Assembly: GCA_026004735.1 (NCBI GenBank)
Contig: BPJS01000001.1
Span: 2,046,001-2,110,000, forward strand
Reading direction: 5' to 3'
DNA: 64,000 nucleotides
From: Isosphaeraceae bacterium
GTDB taxonomy: Bacteria > Planctomycetota > Planctomycetia > Isosphaerales > Isosphaeraceae
The stretch's first letter is position 1. Each line of letters opens with the position of its first letter. The notes under the pieces were generated by a model. The model was not told where the DNA came from and ran no database searches. It was given only the letters and a program-made list of their open reading frames with translations. Below are positions 43,702-52,996 of the stretch, piece after piece. The translations under genes were made by a program, and so were the position numbers.

Positions 43702-45126
43702 ATGAGCGCCTGTGGTCGCAACCGACGTGAGTTCCTCTGGCAAGCCGGCGGTGGCTTCACCGGGCTGGTCCTGAAGACGCTCTTGTTTCAGGACGGCTAC
43801 CCGAGGAACGCGCGTGCTGGGGACGGGGGGACCGATCCGCTGGCTCCCAAGGAACCGCATTTTCCGCCCCGGGCGCGAAATGTGATCTTTCTGTTCATGT
43901 ACGGGGGGCCGTCGCAGGTCGATCTGTTCGACCCCAAGCCGATCCTGAATCAGAAGCATGGTCAGACGGTGGACATCGAGTCGCGTAAGAACGCGATCAC
44001 CACGGGGACGTTGTTGGGATCGCCGTTTCGGTTCGACCGGCACGGGGAATCGGGGATCGAGGTCTCGGAGCTGTATCCGAACCTGGCCCGTTGCGTGGAC
44101 GACATGGCAATCATCCGGTCGATGTGGGCCGATAGCTTTGCCCACGGCTCGGCGATGATTCAAATGAATACGGGATCGTTGTTTCAGGGCAAGCCGTGCC
44201 TGGGAAGCTGGGCCGCCTATGGCCTGGGCACGATGAATCGGAACCTGCCGGCGTTTGTGGTGCTGCTCGACCCGCGGGGCGGGCCGATCGGCGGTGCTCC
44301 GAACTGGAGCGCGGGCTACATGCCGGCGACCTATCAGGGGACGCAGTTCCGAACCAGTGGCGATCCGATCATCAATCTCTCGCCGCGGGGCGGGATCAGC
44401 CGTACCCAGCAGAGAGCGCAATTGGATTTGCTGGGGGCGATGAATCGAACGCATCAGGCGGCGCGGCCGCACGAGACGGAGCTGGCCGCTCGGATCGAGA
44501 GCTACGAGCTGGCCTATCGGATGCAAGCGCACGCACCCGAGGCGGTCGATCTCGAGGCCGAGTCGGAAGCCACGCGGACGCTGTACGGCATGGACGACCC
44601 GGTCTCGGCCGACTTCGGTCGCAAGTGTCTGCTGGCGCGGCGGCTGGTGGAGCGGGGGGTCCGGTTCGTGCAAATCTATTCGGGCGGCGGCCACTTCGAC
44701 GAAAACTGGGATGCCCACAACGGCATTGAAAAAAACCACCGGTTGCATTGCCGGGAGACCGATCGGCCGATTTCCGGGTTGCTGATCGACCTCAAACGAC
44801 GCGGGTTGCTCGACGACACTCTGGTGGTCTGGACCGGCGAATTCGGCCGAATGCCGACTAGCCAGAATGGAACCGGCCGCGATCACAACCCCAAGGGATT
44901 CACCGCCTGGATGGCTGGAGGAGGGGTCAAGGGTGGGGTCGTCTATGGCGCGACCGACGAACTCGGCTACGCGGCCGTCGAAAATCCGGTCCATGTGCAC
45001 GATCTGCACGCCACAATCCTGCACCTGCTCGGCTTCGACCACACCCAGCTCACCTACTTCCACGGCGGCCGGGAGCAGCGGCTGACGGACGTGCATGGCC
45101 GAGTCGTCGAGGCGGTGCTGGCCTGA
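43702..45126 (+). CDS. DUF1501 exported protein, sulfatase-like fold
   Basis: A 474-residue protein with an N-terminal twin-arginine-type signal (RREFLWQAGGGFTG). The DUF1501 domain follows, with NVIFLFMYGGPSQVDLFDPKP near 65-85, a DLHATILHLLGFDH stretch near the C-terminus and GEFGRMP around 380. The fold is related to alkaline phosphatases and sulfatases, but no sulfatase formylglycine motif (CxPxR) is visible, so activity is uncertain. It starts 30 bases after the DUF1549/DUF1553 gene. The pair is a standard planctomycete two-gene unit. Confidence 0.9.
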   Translation: MSACGRNRREFLWQAGGGFTGLVLKTLLFQDGYPRNARAGDGGTDPLAPKEPHFPPRARNVIFLFMYGGPSQVDLFDPKPILNQKHGQTVDIESRKNAITTGTLLGSPFRFDRHGESGIEVSELYPNLARCVDDMAIIRSMWADSFAHGSAMIQMNTGSLFQGKPCLGSWAAYGLGTMNRNLPAFVVLLDPRGGPIGGAPNWSAGYMPATYQGTQFRTSGDPIINLSPRGGISRTQQRAQLDLLGAMNRTHQAARPHETELAARIESYELAYRMQAHAPEAVDLEAESEATRTLYGMDDPVSADFGRKCLLARRLVERGVRFVQIYSGGGHFDENWDAHNGIEKNHRLHCRETDRPISGLLIDLKRRGLLDDTLVVWTGEFGRMPTSQNGTGRDHNPKGFTAWMAGGGVKGGVVYGATDELGYAAVENPVHVHDLHATILHLLGFDHTQLTYFHGGREQRLTDVHGRVVEAVLA

Positions 45127-45159
45127 GCCGGCGGGTGAGGTCCGTCCGGGCTGAACGCC

Positions 45160-46812
45160 TCAGAGGGTGGCCCCCGCGTGCCACCAGCGGAGCCTGAAAA
45201 TCCAGGCGGTCATGACGTTCAGGGCGAGCGCAAGCAGCGGGCCCAGCACCAGGTAGACGGCCCAGATCGGCCATCCGATCGGATCGACCAAGGGCGGGGC
45301 CGGGCGCTCGGACGCTGTCAGGCCGAGGTCGGGACTGCTAACGGTCAACGGAACGCTCAGGGCAGCTGCGAACGGGCTGGTGACGGTCAGCGCGGACAGC
45401 CGCTCGACGCCGATCTCCGTGAAGTTGGTCAGGAACCGCTCGACGCCGATCGGCACAACGAACAGGAGCAGTAGCAGCAGGTAGGTCAGAACCATCGCAA
45501 CCACGGTCCGCCGGCTGAGAGCCGAGCAAAACAGGCCGACGCTGGTCGTGACCGCGCAGGTCACGGCGATGATGGCCAGAAAGATCAGGAGCGTCCAGAA
45601 CTGCTGCTGAAGGTCGCCGATCAGGACGTAGGCCAGCAGCAACTGCTCGGTGAGCAGAAAGGTCAGAACCGTCGAGACGCGAAGTGATGCCAGGAGCTTG
45701 GCCCAGACGATCTGGCCTGGCAGCAGCAGCGTCGTCAGCAGCAGGCTGAGCGTCTTGCGCTCGCGTTCCTGCGTGATGCTGCCGGCGGAGAAAACCGGTC
45801 CGACCAGAAGGTTGAAGACGAGAACGTAACCGACGTAATAGGCGGTCCACTCGGGCCGAAAGAAGAGTTGAATGGCCATCAGCGGAATCGACAGGAGCAT
45901 GCTCACCTGGATCACCAGCCGGAGCATGAGCGTGCCCTGGCTGAAGATCTCGGAGCGCAGCTCCTTGTCGAGGACGGGGTTGGTGCCGTCGGGCATCAGG
46001 TCGGTGCGTTTGGGCGGGGCGAACAGTTTGTCGGGAAAGAGGTCGCGGTCGATGATGACGCCGATGGCGTTCTTCATCTCTTCCTCCTCGTCGACCACGG
46101 CGCGGCCCTCGCTGCCCACATCGGGCGGGTGCAAGAGCCGGCGGCTGACGACCACGGCCACCATTGTCCAGATGGCCAGGCACCAGGGCGGCAAGAGCGC
46201 GATCGCGACGAAGTCGCGCGTTTCGGGGGCCGCGTTCCGGGTCAGGTAGACCACGACGAGGGCCAGGGGCAGAATCACCAGATAACTGACGACGAGCGCC
46301 GCGCTGGTGCGATGGAAGTACGCCGAACAGGCGACGCTGATCAGCCCAAACGTTCCCGCAGCCAGAACCAGGATCAGATAGGCACGGACGATCTCCGAGA
46401 GCAGGATTCCGCCGAGCAGGAAGCAGAGCAGCATTAACGGCAGGCTGGAGAGGATCAGCAACACGAGGTACGTCAGCGCGCTGAGCAGCTTGCCGATCAG
46501 GATCTCCGACGGCTGGAGCGGACTGGAGAGCAGCAGTTCGTAAGTCTTGCGTTCCTTTTCACCGCTGATACTCCCGGCAGCAAAAGCCGGGGCAACTAGG
46601 GCGATCAGTACGAATTGACCATAGAAAAACAGCTCGAAGAGGCTTTGGGCCGCGCCGGCGCTGACTTGGGTCAGACCCTCGCGCTCGATCGGCCAGGCCG
46701 CGTAGACGACCACTCCCAGCAGAGCCACGTAGACGAGCTGGAACAAAAACGAGCGGCTCGAGCGGAGATTGACGAGCAGTTCGCGGGCCAGGACCGGGTT
46801 TTCGCGGAGCAT
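45160..46812 (-). CDS. ABC-2-type transporter permease with an internal duplication
   Basis: A 550-residue membrane protein with about 12 helices arranged as two similar halves. The first half has AGSISGEKERKTYELLLSSP near 80, and the second AGSITQERERKTLSLLLTT near 335. The same signature, followed by a LxPxxIxxxKLL stretch, shows a tandem duplication of an ABC-2 permease. A single chain could therefore form the whole channel. It is the last gene of a leftward three-gene unit with the ATPase (39 bases upstream) and an 835-residue partner. The substrate is unknown; NatB/GldF-like exporters are the nearest comparison. Confidence 0.88.
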   Translation of the reverse strand: MLRENPVLARELLVNLRSSRSFLFQLVYVALLGVVVYAAWPIEREGLTQVSAGAAQSLFELFFYGQFVLIALVAPAFAAGSISGEKERKTYELLLSSPLQPSEILIGKLLSALTYLVLLILSSLPLMLLCFLLGGILLSEIVRAYLILVLAAGTFGLISVACSAYFHRTSAALVVSYLVILPLALVVVYLTRNAAPETRDFVAIALLPPWCLAIWTMVAVVVSRRLLHPPDVGSEGRAVVDEEEEMKNAIGVIIDRDLFPDKLFAPPKRTDLMPDGTNPVLDKELRSEIFSQGTLMLRLVIQVSMLLSIPLMAIQLFFRPEWTAYYVGYVLVFNLLVGPVFSAGSITQERERKTLSLLLTTLLLPGQIVWAKLLASLRVSTVLTFLLTEQLLLAYVLIGDLQQQFWTLLIFLAIIAVTCAVTTSVGLFCSALSRRTVVAMVLTYLLLLLLFVVPIGVERFLTNFTEIGVERLSALTVTSPFAAALSVPLTVSSPDLGLTASERPAPPLVDPIGWPIWAVYLVLGPLLALALNVMTAWIFRLRWWHAGATL

Positions 46813-46851
46813 GGCGGCCGCCGACCTCCTCGCGCTGGCAGACCTGTGACC

Positions 46852-47781
46852 TCAGTTGACCACGCCCTTGGTGATCATCATGAAGACTTCCTCGAGGCTC
46901 AGTTCGACCTCGGTGAACGTGTGCACCGAGACGCCGGCGGCGATCAGTCGATGGAGCAGTCGGGCCTTGTCCCCATCCTCGCCCTGAAACTCACAGGTGA
47001 TTGTATGGTCGTATGATTCGACATGCTGGACGGCCGGCTCGGCGCGGAGCATGGCCAACGCTCGGGGGACGTCCTCCCCGACCAGGCCGACCTTGAGGAC
47101 CCGGTGAGTGCGAAGCTGTTTCTGGATCTCCTGGATGCTGCCGGCGGCCAAGAGCCTGCCGCGCTCGATGATCCCGATCGTGGTGCAGAAATCGGCCAGC
47201 TCCGAAAGGATGTGGCTCGAGATCAGGATCGTCTTTTTCATCGCCCGCAGTTCGGTCAGGAGGCTTTTGATCTCGACCCGCGCCCGAGGGTCGAGGCCGG
47301 AAGCCGGTTCGTCGAGGATCAGCACCGGCGGATTGTGCACCAGGGTCTTGCCCAGGCAGAGTCGCTGCTTCATCCCGCGGGAGAGTCCGTTGACGTAGTC
47401 GTCGCGCTTGCTGGTCAGATCAAGCAGTTCGAGGACTTCGCCGATGATCTTCTTGCGATAGGCGCGCGGGATCTGGTAAGCGACGGCGAAGAAGTCCAGG
47501 AATTCCCAGACCTTCATGCCGTCGTAGACGCCGAAGTCGTCGGGCATGAATCCGATGACGCGACGTACGGCCATGGGGTCGTGAACGACCGAGTGTCCGC
47601 AGACGTAGGCCGAGCCGGAGGTGGGCTGCAGCAGGGTCGCCAGAAAGCGGATCGTCGTGCTCTTGCCGGCGCCGTTCGGTCCGATGAAGCCGAAGATTTC
47701 CCCCTCGGGGATCGTAAACGAGAGGTCGTCGACGGCCAGGAAGTCGCCATAGCGCTTCGTGAAGTTCCTGACCTCGATCAT
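46852..47781 (-). CDS. ABC transporter ATP-binding protein
   Basis: A 309-residue ATPase with Walker A GPNGAGKST (34-42), the signature LSRGMKQRL, Walker B VLILDEPASGLD and the switch histidine in ISSHILSE. The C-terminal 80 residues form the extension typical of NatA/CcmA-type export ATPases. Its start overlaps the stop of the 835-residue protein gene (ATGA), and the duplicated permease gene follows. The unit would be an ABC exporter or a membrane-remodelling complex of the Gld type; nothing in the sequence names the substrate. Confidence 0.93.
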   Translation of the reverse strand: MIEVRNFTKRYGDFLAVDDLSFTIPEGEIFGFIGPNGAGKSTTIRFLATLLQPTSGSAYVCGHSVVHDPMAVRRVIGFMPDDFGVYDGMKVWEFLDFFAVAYQIPRAYRKKIIGEVLELLDLTSKRDDYVNGLSRGMKQRLCLGKTLVHNPPVLILDEPASGLDPRARVEIKSLLTELRAMKKTILISSHILSELADFCTTIGIIERGRLLAAGSIQEIQKQLRTHRVLKVGLVGEDVPRALAMLRAEPAVQHVESYDHTITCEFQGEDGDKARLLHRLIAAGVSVHTFTEVELSLEEVFMMITKGVVN

Positions 47782-50285
47782 GGCGGTGTGGGATCCTCGT
47801 CAGGCGGTCGGCCGGGCGGTGGAGATGTGCCGGTGGTGTAGGCCGGATCGTCGGGTCCTGGCAAACCGTAGCGGAGGTGGGCAACGACCAGTCGGACCCC
47901 GCGATGGCGGTCGACGCGGGGGTTCAGCTCAAGGCCCGGCTGGGGGTCGCGGGCCCAGGCCACGAGACGTATCGCGCCGCGTTCCGCGGGACCATTCCAG
48001 ACGTAGTCTCGGAGGCGTTGGAGATAGACATCCAGCTCGGCCCAGTCGAGATCAGGCCGGGCGGCTGATCGAGGCGGATCCGGAAGGTTGCCGAGGTCGA
48101 CGATGTGGGAGCCGGCTGCGTCGGTCTGGCCGGGGTTCCAGGCTGCGATCGAGGGAAGCGCTCGCTCGATGCGGCGGTCGACGTCGACCAGCATTGGATC
48201 GAGCAGTTCCAGCGTGGTTCGGTTGATGACCCGGCCGGTGGTCAGGTCGCCTTCGAGGGTGATTCCGCCGCCGAGGTCGACCATCGACTCTGCGCGAAAC
48301 ATCGCCAGGCTTCTGGGCTGAACCTGAAAACCGGCCAGTTGAGGATCGCCGCCCGAGCGATAGGTCGAGACCTGAATCTGCTCGTTCCGAAGACTGCGAT
48401 AGGAGCGCATCGGAAGGATCAGCGAAGTGGGGTTTCCGGGAGTCCGGATGGTGAAGTCGACCCGGCCGCTGGTGTAGAGCGACCCGAAGCGCGTTAGATG
48501 GGCTCGGGGATACTCGCTTTGGATTTCGACCAGGTCGATCTCGTCGCAGGAGGAGTTGAAACCGACGTCGACGGCAGCCATCCGCTCCACGCCGAGCGCG
48601 AAGCCGAACGCGATCAGCGGGGCCACGGCCCAGGCAAGCTCCTGGCGGCGGAACAGAAACCGGCAGACGACCCAATTCAGGGGGACCAGAGCCAGCAGAT
48701 AGAGCAGCAGCACGCGGAGCACGAAACGGTTGTCTGGGATGACCAGTCCCGAGGAGCGTTCGAGGGTCGCGCGGGCCGCGGTGGGCAGGGCTGCCGTCGT
48801 GTCGATCCAGGCGGCTGCCGGCGACTCGGAGAAGGGCAGATCGACCCGGGTCAAGCGGTCGTCGGGGTCGATTTCGTTGCCTGCTGGCTCGGCGCCCAGG
48901 TCGCGGGCAACATAACGAAGCCAGGTCGTTTCGGTCGGGGCCAGAGGGCGGTAGGCGCCGAGGCCGTTCGCGTAGAACCAAGCCTCGACCGGCTTGCGGA
49001 AGACGACGCGGCGGATGAGCGTTTCGAGGCCTTTCCAGCGGGTCAGGGCGGGGTCGCTGGGGTCGAGGGCGAGCAGGGTGATGCGGCCGCGGCCGATCCG
49101 CCTCTCGATGGCCACTGGGCGGCTGTTCGGGCCAGCGATGGGCACAAGCCGGACGTCGGGATGGTCGAGCGGCTCGAGGCGGGCCAGTAGCGGCATGCGT
49201 TCACCGGATGGTTCGATCGGATCGGCGGGATGTTCGCGGGGCGGCGGGGTTGCGGCCTGATTCGACTCGGGGATGTTGTAAGCGTAGAGGTCGGCCGACC
49301 AGAACGGCGGGCGATACGCGTCGGACAGAGCCTGGAGTTCCTCGGCGGTCAGCGGGTCGGCCTGCCCCCGGTAACGCGCTGGGAGGTAGGGGCCGAGGGG
49401 GGAATCTTCCAGAGCGGCCAGCGAGGGACCGGTTGCCAGGATGGTTATTTGGCCGCCCCAGTGCAGCCAGTCGATCAGGGCTTGCTGCTGGCTGAAGGAA
49501 CCGCGACTGAGGCCTTCAGGGTTGAACTCACGCCAGATCAGATGGCTGGTGGTGGTCCAGCAAAGGGGGTGGTCGGGCAGAGCCGGTGCCTCGGGATTAC
49601 TGGGATAGACCAGGCGATAGTACAGTTGGCGATCCAAGGCCGGTCCGCTGCCCTCGGCCGAGTAAGGCAGAGTGGCGCTTGACTTGGCCCAGGTGTTGAA
49701 GGTCTCGGGATCGCGGCTGAGGACTGGCACGATCCACTGATGCGGCTCCAGGCGTTGGACGAAGGTCTGGAAGGCGGCCTCGGGGCGAGAGCCGGGTTCG
49801 GGGGCCAGCTCGACCAGCAGCGGGTTGGTGTTGCGATTGAATCCGGGCAGGAAGACGGTCAATTCGCGTCGGACGGTCTGCCGCTTGGGCAACAACGCGG
49901 GCCGTTCGTAGACCAAGGCGCGGGGTGTGTCGACGAGTCGGGCCTGGGGTTGTCCGCCAGCCTCGGCCGCGGTGCGGAAGACGCCGCGGTAGTCCTCGCG
50001 ATTGGCGCGAAGCTCGAAGCCCATCGTGGCCCAGTGATTGGGCTTCATGAAGGGCAGGACGTCAAACGGGAGTACTTGGCTACGAAAGAGTTCGAAGCGC
50101 GGTTGTTCGGCCTCGCGCTGGCGGGCTTCTAGCTCACCGGCGAGCCGATCCAGTTCGTCCAGCGGGGTGCGTTGATCGGATTGCGACGGATCGGTCGGTC
50201 CACCGATTTGCGCGTGGGCGGACAGGCTCGGGACCAGCAACAACCAGGCGAGCCAGGCCACGCGTCCCATGACCGACTGCGGCAT
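47778..50285 (-). CDS. large membrane-anchored exported protein of an ABC unit, unknown function
   Basis: An 835-residue protein with a signal peptide (MPQSVMGRVAWLAWLLLVPS) and a large beta-rich outside region. Two membrane helices follow near 530-580 (VLRVLLLYLLALVPLNWVVC and LAWAVAPLIAFGFALGVERM), then a second soluble part of about 250 residues. No named family was recognised. Similar large proteins accompany NatAB/Gld-like ABC genes in planctomycetes, and GldG is a functional analogy only. I chose the ATG at 50285 because GGAGG precedes it; the frame opens at 50339. Coupling to the ATPase gene by a four-base overlap suggests one complex. Confidence 0.75.
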   Translation of the reverse strand: MPQSVMGRVAWLAWLLLVPSLSAHAQIGGPTDPSQSDQRTPLDELDRLAGELEARQREAEQPRFELFRSQVLPFDVLPFMKPNHWATMGFELRANREDYRGVFRTAAEAGGQPQARLVDTPRALVYERPALLPKRQTVRRELTVFLPGFNRNTNPLLVELAPEPGSRPEAAFQTFVQRLEPHQWIVPVLSRDPETFNTWAKSSATLPYSAEGSGPALDRQLYYRLVYPSNPEAPALPDHPLCWTTTSHLIWREFNPEGLSRGSFSQQQALIDWLHWGGQITILATGPSLAALEDSPLGPYLPARYRGQADPLTAEELQALSDAYRPPFWSADLYAYNIPESNQAATPPPREHPADPIEPSGERMPLLARLEPLDHPDVRLVPIAGPNSRPVAIERRIGRGRITLLALDPSDPALTRWKGLETLIRRVVFRKPVEAWFYANGLGAYRPLAPTETTWLRYVARDLGAEPAGNEIDPDDRLTRVDLPFSESPAAAWIDTTAALPTAARATLERSSGLVIPDNRFVLRVLLLYLLALVPLNWVVCRFLFRRQELAWAVAPLIAFGFALGVERMAAVDVGFNSSCDEIDLVEIQSEYPRAHLTRFGSLYTSGRVDFTIRTPGNPTSLILPMRSYRSLRNEQIQVSTYRSGGDPQLAGFQVQPRSLAMFRAESMVDLGGGITLEGDLTTGRVINRTTLELLDPMLVDVDRRIERALPSIAAWNPGQTDAAGSHIVDLGNLPDPPRSAARPDLDWAELDVYLQRLRDYVWNGPAERGAIRLVAWARDPQPGLELNPRVDRHRGVRLVVAHLRYGLPGPDDPAYTTGTSPPPGRPPDEDPTPP

Positions 50286-50354
50286 AGTGCCTCCGAGAAC
50301 CCCGCTGCGGCGGCGGGCGACGGGTGCGGTCCGGGCCACTCCCGCTAGTGAAGT

Positions 50355-51005
50355 CTAGCGATCGCTTTTGAGGGCGGAAAGGTCCACGCTCGCCTGGCGG
50401 TTACGGAGCCAGGCCTCGTATTGACTGGGGGTGTTCAGATCGGCCAGGACCGCGGCGTCTCCGGCCTCGACCAGTCGGAGCCGATCGGCGTATTGCCCCA
50501 GCAGAGCGTTCAGGCCGACGTTCGGGGGAAGGCCATCGACCTGGCGGGCGATCGACCACGGCAAGAGCAGGGGGTGGCCCCGACGACCCCGATGGGCTGC
50601 AACAATGAGCGACTCTGGGGCACGCTGCCCTTCGAGGAGGAGCCGGGAGATCAGGGGGCTGGACAAACCCGGGCAGTCGCCGGGCGTGATCAGGACGTGG
50701 GAGGGCGGGTTAAGCGAGTTGGCTAGCTCGGCCAGCCCGGCGGCAATACTCCCGCGCATGTCGGCGGCCCGAGGTCTCAGCCGGAGCGCCGCGGCGCCAG
50801 CGGCTTGGGCCTCGCTGGCGATCTGGTCGGCTCCGGGCAACTCGGTTTCGGTTGCGGTGACGACGAGGACGCGATCGACGCCGCCGAGGCGAATCGCCTC
50901 GACCAGACGGCGGATCAGCGTCCGACCCTCGCAAGCGAGCAAGAGCTTGGGCCGTCCCATACGCTGGCTGAGGCCGCACGCCGGGATGATGGCGGCGGGC
51001 GTCAT
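50355..51005 (-). CDS. MocA-like molybdenum-cofactor nucleotidyltransferase
   Basis: A 216-residue nucleotidyltransferase with the signature IIPACGLSQRMGRPKLLL at the N-terminus, where most relatives have LAAGxSxRMGxPK. TPGDCPGLSSPLI supplies the metal-binding aspartate near 106. MocA adds CMP to molybdopterin for xanthine-oxidase-type enzymes. MobA (GMP) and other sugar nucleotidyltransferases are related, but the overlap (ATGA) with an XdhC gene points to MocA. No molybdoenzyme gene is in the window. Confidence 0.8.
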   Translation of the reverse strand: MTPAAIIPACGLSQRMGRPKLLLACEGRTLIRRLVEAIRLGGVDRVLVVTATETELPGADQIASEAQAAGAAALRLRPRAADMRGSIAAGLAELANSLNPPSHVLITPGDCPGLSSPLISRLLLEGQRAPESLIVAAHRGRRGHPLLLPWSIARQVDGLPPNVGLNALLGQYADRLRLVEAGDAAVLADLNTPSQYEAWLRNRQASVDLSALKSDR

Positions 51006-52072
51006 CGTGTGGTCTCTGCCCCAAGCCGGACGGACCTGGCGGCACGAGGCCCGAGGTTGCGCCAGGCGATCAGCTCGGCCACGATACTGATAGCGATCTC
51101 GATGACCGACTCCGACCCGATCTCCAGGCCGACCGGCGCACAGACACGGGCGAGGGCCTCTTCCGGGATTCCCTGGTCGCGCAAGTTCTCGAAGATCATC
51201 CGAATCTTGCGGCGGCTGCCGATCAGACCGACGTACTCGGCCGTGGTCGGCGCGAGGTGGTACAGGGCCTCCTGGTCATGGCCGTGTCCGCGCGTGACGA
51301 CCAGGGCGTAGGTCGGGCGATCCATGTCGAGTTCGGAAAGGATCCGGTCAATCGGGCCGACGAGCAGGCGCTGGGCGTCGGGGAAGCGCTCGGGGTTGGC
51401 ATATTGAGCCCGGTCGTCGACGACCCAGACATCGAAGTCGGCGCGGGCGGCCAGAGACGCGACCGCCTGACCCACATGACCGGCCCCGACGATCACCAGC
51501 CGGATTCGGGGCAGGGAGGGCAGCCAGGCCAGTCCGTCGCGAACCGCTGGCCGAGGCCGCCCTTCGAGCGGCTCGGGAGTGGACGGCGGCTCGCCGCGGC
51601 CGTTCCAATCCGCGACGCAGCGACCATCCGCGTCGAAGAGCCAGCGGCTGCCCAGAACCTCCACGCCGGCCCGCTCCGGATCCAGGACGATGGCCTCGGA
51701 AAATCCCTGCCCCCGTTCGTGTTGGAGCTTCCAGGCATCGAAGTATGCCGCGGCCGCGGGACCACGCAGCATTTCGGTCAGGATGACCATCTTGCCGCCG
51801 CAGATCAGCCCGTCAGCCCAGGCGTAGTCATGGTCGAGCACATAGCTGTGAAGCTCGGCGCCCGGTTGGTCCAGCCGGCGGATTGCCTTTTGCTTGACCT
51901 CGGCTTCGACACAACCCCCGCCCAGGGTGCCGACCTGGCTGCCATCGGGTCGAACGATCATCAACGCGCCGGCTTTCTGGGGGGTCGAGCCTCGAGTCTC
52001 GACCACCTGGCAGAGCAAGACCGGCTTGCCATTGGCCAGATCGTTGGCCAGGACCCGCACCACATCCCGCAT
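51002..52072 (-). CDS. XdhC/CoxI-family molybdoenzyme maturation factor
   Basis: A 356-residue protein. The N-terminal XdhC/CoxI domain has VETRGSTPQKAGALMIV and GTLGGGCVEAEV, where the conserved cysteine binds sulfurated molybdopterin. The C-terminal Rossmann part has LVIVGAGHVGQAVASLA and GLIGSRRKIRMI. XdhC protects and inserts the sulfurated cofactor into xanthine-dehydrogenase-type enzymes. GAGG precedes the ATG at 52072; an ATG at 52120 has no ribosome site. It overlaps the MocA-like gene by four bases. The client enzyme must be encoded elsewhere. Confidence 0.88.
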   Translation of the reverse strand: MRDVVRVLANDLANGKPVLLCQVVETRGSTPQKAGALMIVRPDGSQVGTLGGGCVEAEVKQKAIRRLDQPGAELHSYVLDHDYAWADGLICGGKMVILTEMLRGPAAAAYFDAWKLQHERGQGFSEAIVLDPERAGVEVLGSRWLFDADGRCVADWNGRGEPPSTPEPLEGRPRPAVRDGLAWLPSLPRIRLVIVGAGHVGQAVASLAARADFDVWVVDDRAQYANPERFPDAQRLLVGPIDRILSELDMDRPTYALVVTRGHGHDQEALYHLAPTTAEYVGLIGSRRKIRMIFENLRDQGIPEEALARVCAPVGLEIGSESVIEIAISIVAELIAWRNLGPRAARSVRLGAETTR

Positions 52073-52221
52073 CGCCAGCCTCGCTCGTTGGGCGTGTATC
52101 AAGTGATAATTAAAACGCATTGTCGCTGCCGAGCGGCGGACCTCGCAAGCGGACTTGGGCCGGCCCGGCCGCGGCAAGCGACTCGGGAATCGGCTGACTG
52201 GATCGATCGGGAGAGTTTGGC

Positions 52222-52818
52222 GTGGTGTCGGTGTCTTCGCGTCCGTTTCTGGTCTTGGCCAGCGCATCGCCGCGGCGGCGGAGTTTGCTCGAGGAGGCAG
52301 GCTATCGGGTCGAGGTGGATCCCTCGGGGATCGATGAGCCAGAGCCGACCGAGGTCGTCGACCCGCGTTTTTATGCGGCCGAGTTGGCCTGGCGCAAGGC
52401 GTTTACGGTCGCCTTGCGGCGAGCCGACCAGCTCGTGCTGGCCGCGGACACGGTCTGCACCGTCGCCGGCCAGTTGCTGAACAAGCCCGCGGACCGGGCC
52501 GATGCCGAACGTATGATCCGGCTCCAGGAGGAGCGATTGGTTGACGTCGTGACGGCCCTGGTACTCTATCGGGCAGGGCGGGACGAGTGGCTCGGGGCTG
52601 TCGAGACGAGCGTGGTTCGGATGCGGCGGCTCTCCGACGCCGAACGCGCGGCGTACCTGGACTCGGGCTTGTGGGTCGGCAAGGCGGGGGCCTATGGCGT
52701 CCAGGACAACGACCCAATCGTCGAGGTCGAGTCGGGAAGCTGGTCCAACGTCGTGGGTCTACCGCTTGAGCGCCTCGAATCGCTGCTCGAAGGGCCGGCA
52801 CGCGGTTGGTGGGCGTAA
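52222..52818 (+). CDS. maf: Maf-family nucleoside triphosphate pyrophosphatase
   Basis: A 198-residue Maf protein with LASASPRRRSLLEEAGY at the N-terminus, the catalytic-site AADTVC near 73 and NKPADRADAERM. GSWSNVVGLPLE near the C-terminus is also typical. Maf proteins hydrolyse dTTP, UTP or modified nucleotides and affect septation in some bacteria. The GTG start at 52222 has GGGAGAG seven bases upstream. It is divergent from xdhC. The residues seen do not settle which of the three Maf substrate classes it belongs to. Confidence 0.92.
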   Translation: MVSVSSRPFLVLASASPRRRSLLEEAGYRVEVDPSGIDEPEPTEVVDPRFYAAELAWRKAFTVALRRADQLVLAADTVCTVAGQLLNKPADRADAERMIRLQEERLVDVVTALVLYRAGRDEWLGAVETSVVRMRRLSDAERAAYLDSGLWVGKAGAYGVQDNDPIVEVESGSWSNVVGLPLERLESLLEGPARGWWA

Positions 52819-52996
52819 GCCGACGGCCGCCCCGGAGCTGGTTCGCAAGCGCTGAGACCCAGCCCTTCTGAGGCCATCGGAACGCCTGAGGCAGTATTGG
52901 GTTGCTTCGTCGGCAATGGCCCGTTAGAAGCGTATGGAAGACAGGCGCGAGCCGCGGGGATGTCCCGTTTTTGTTGCGTTCGAGGACCGATTCACG

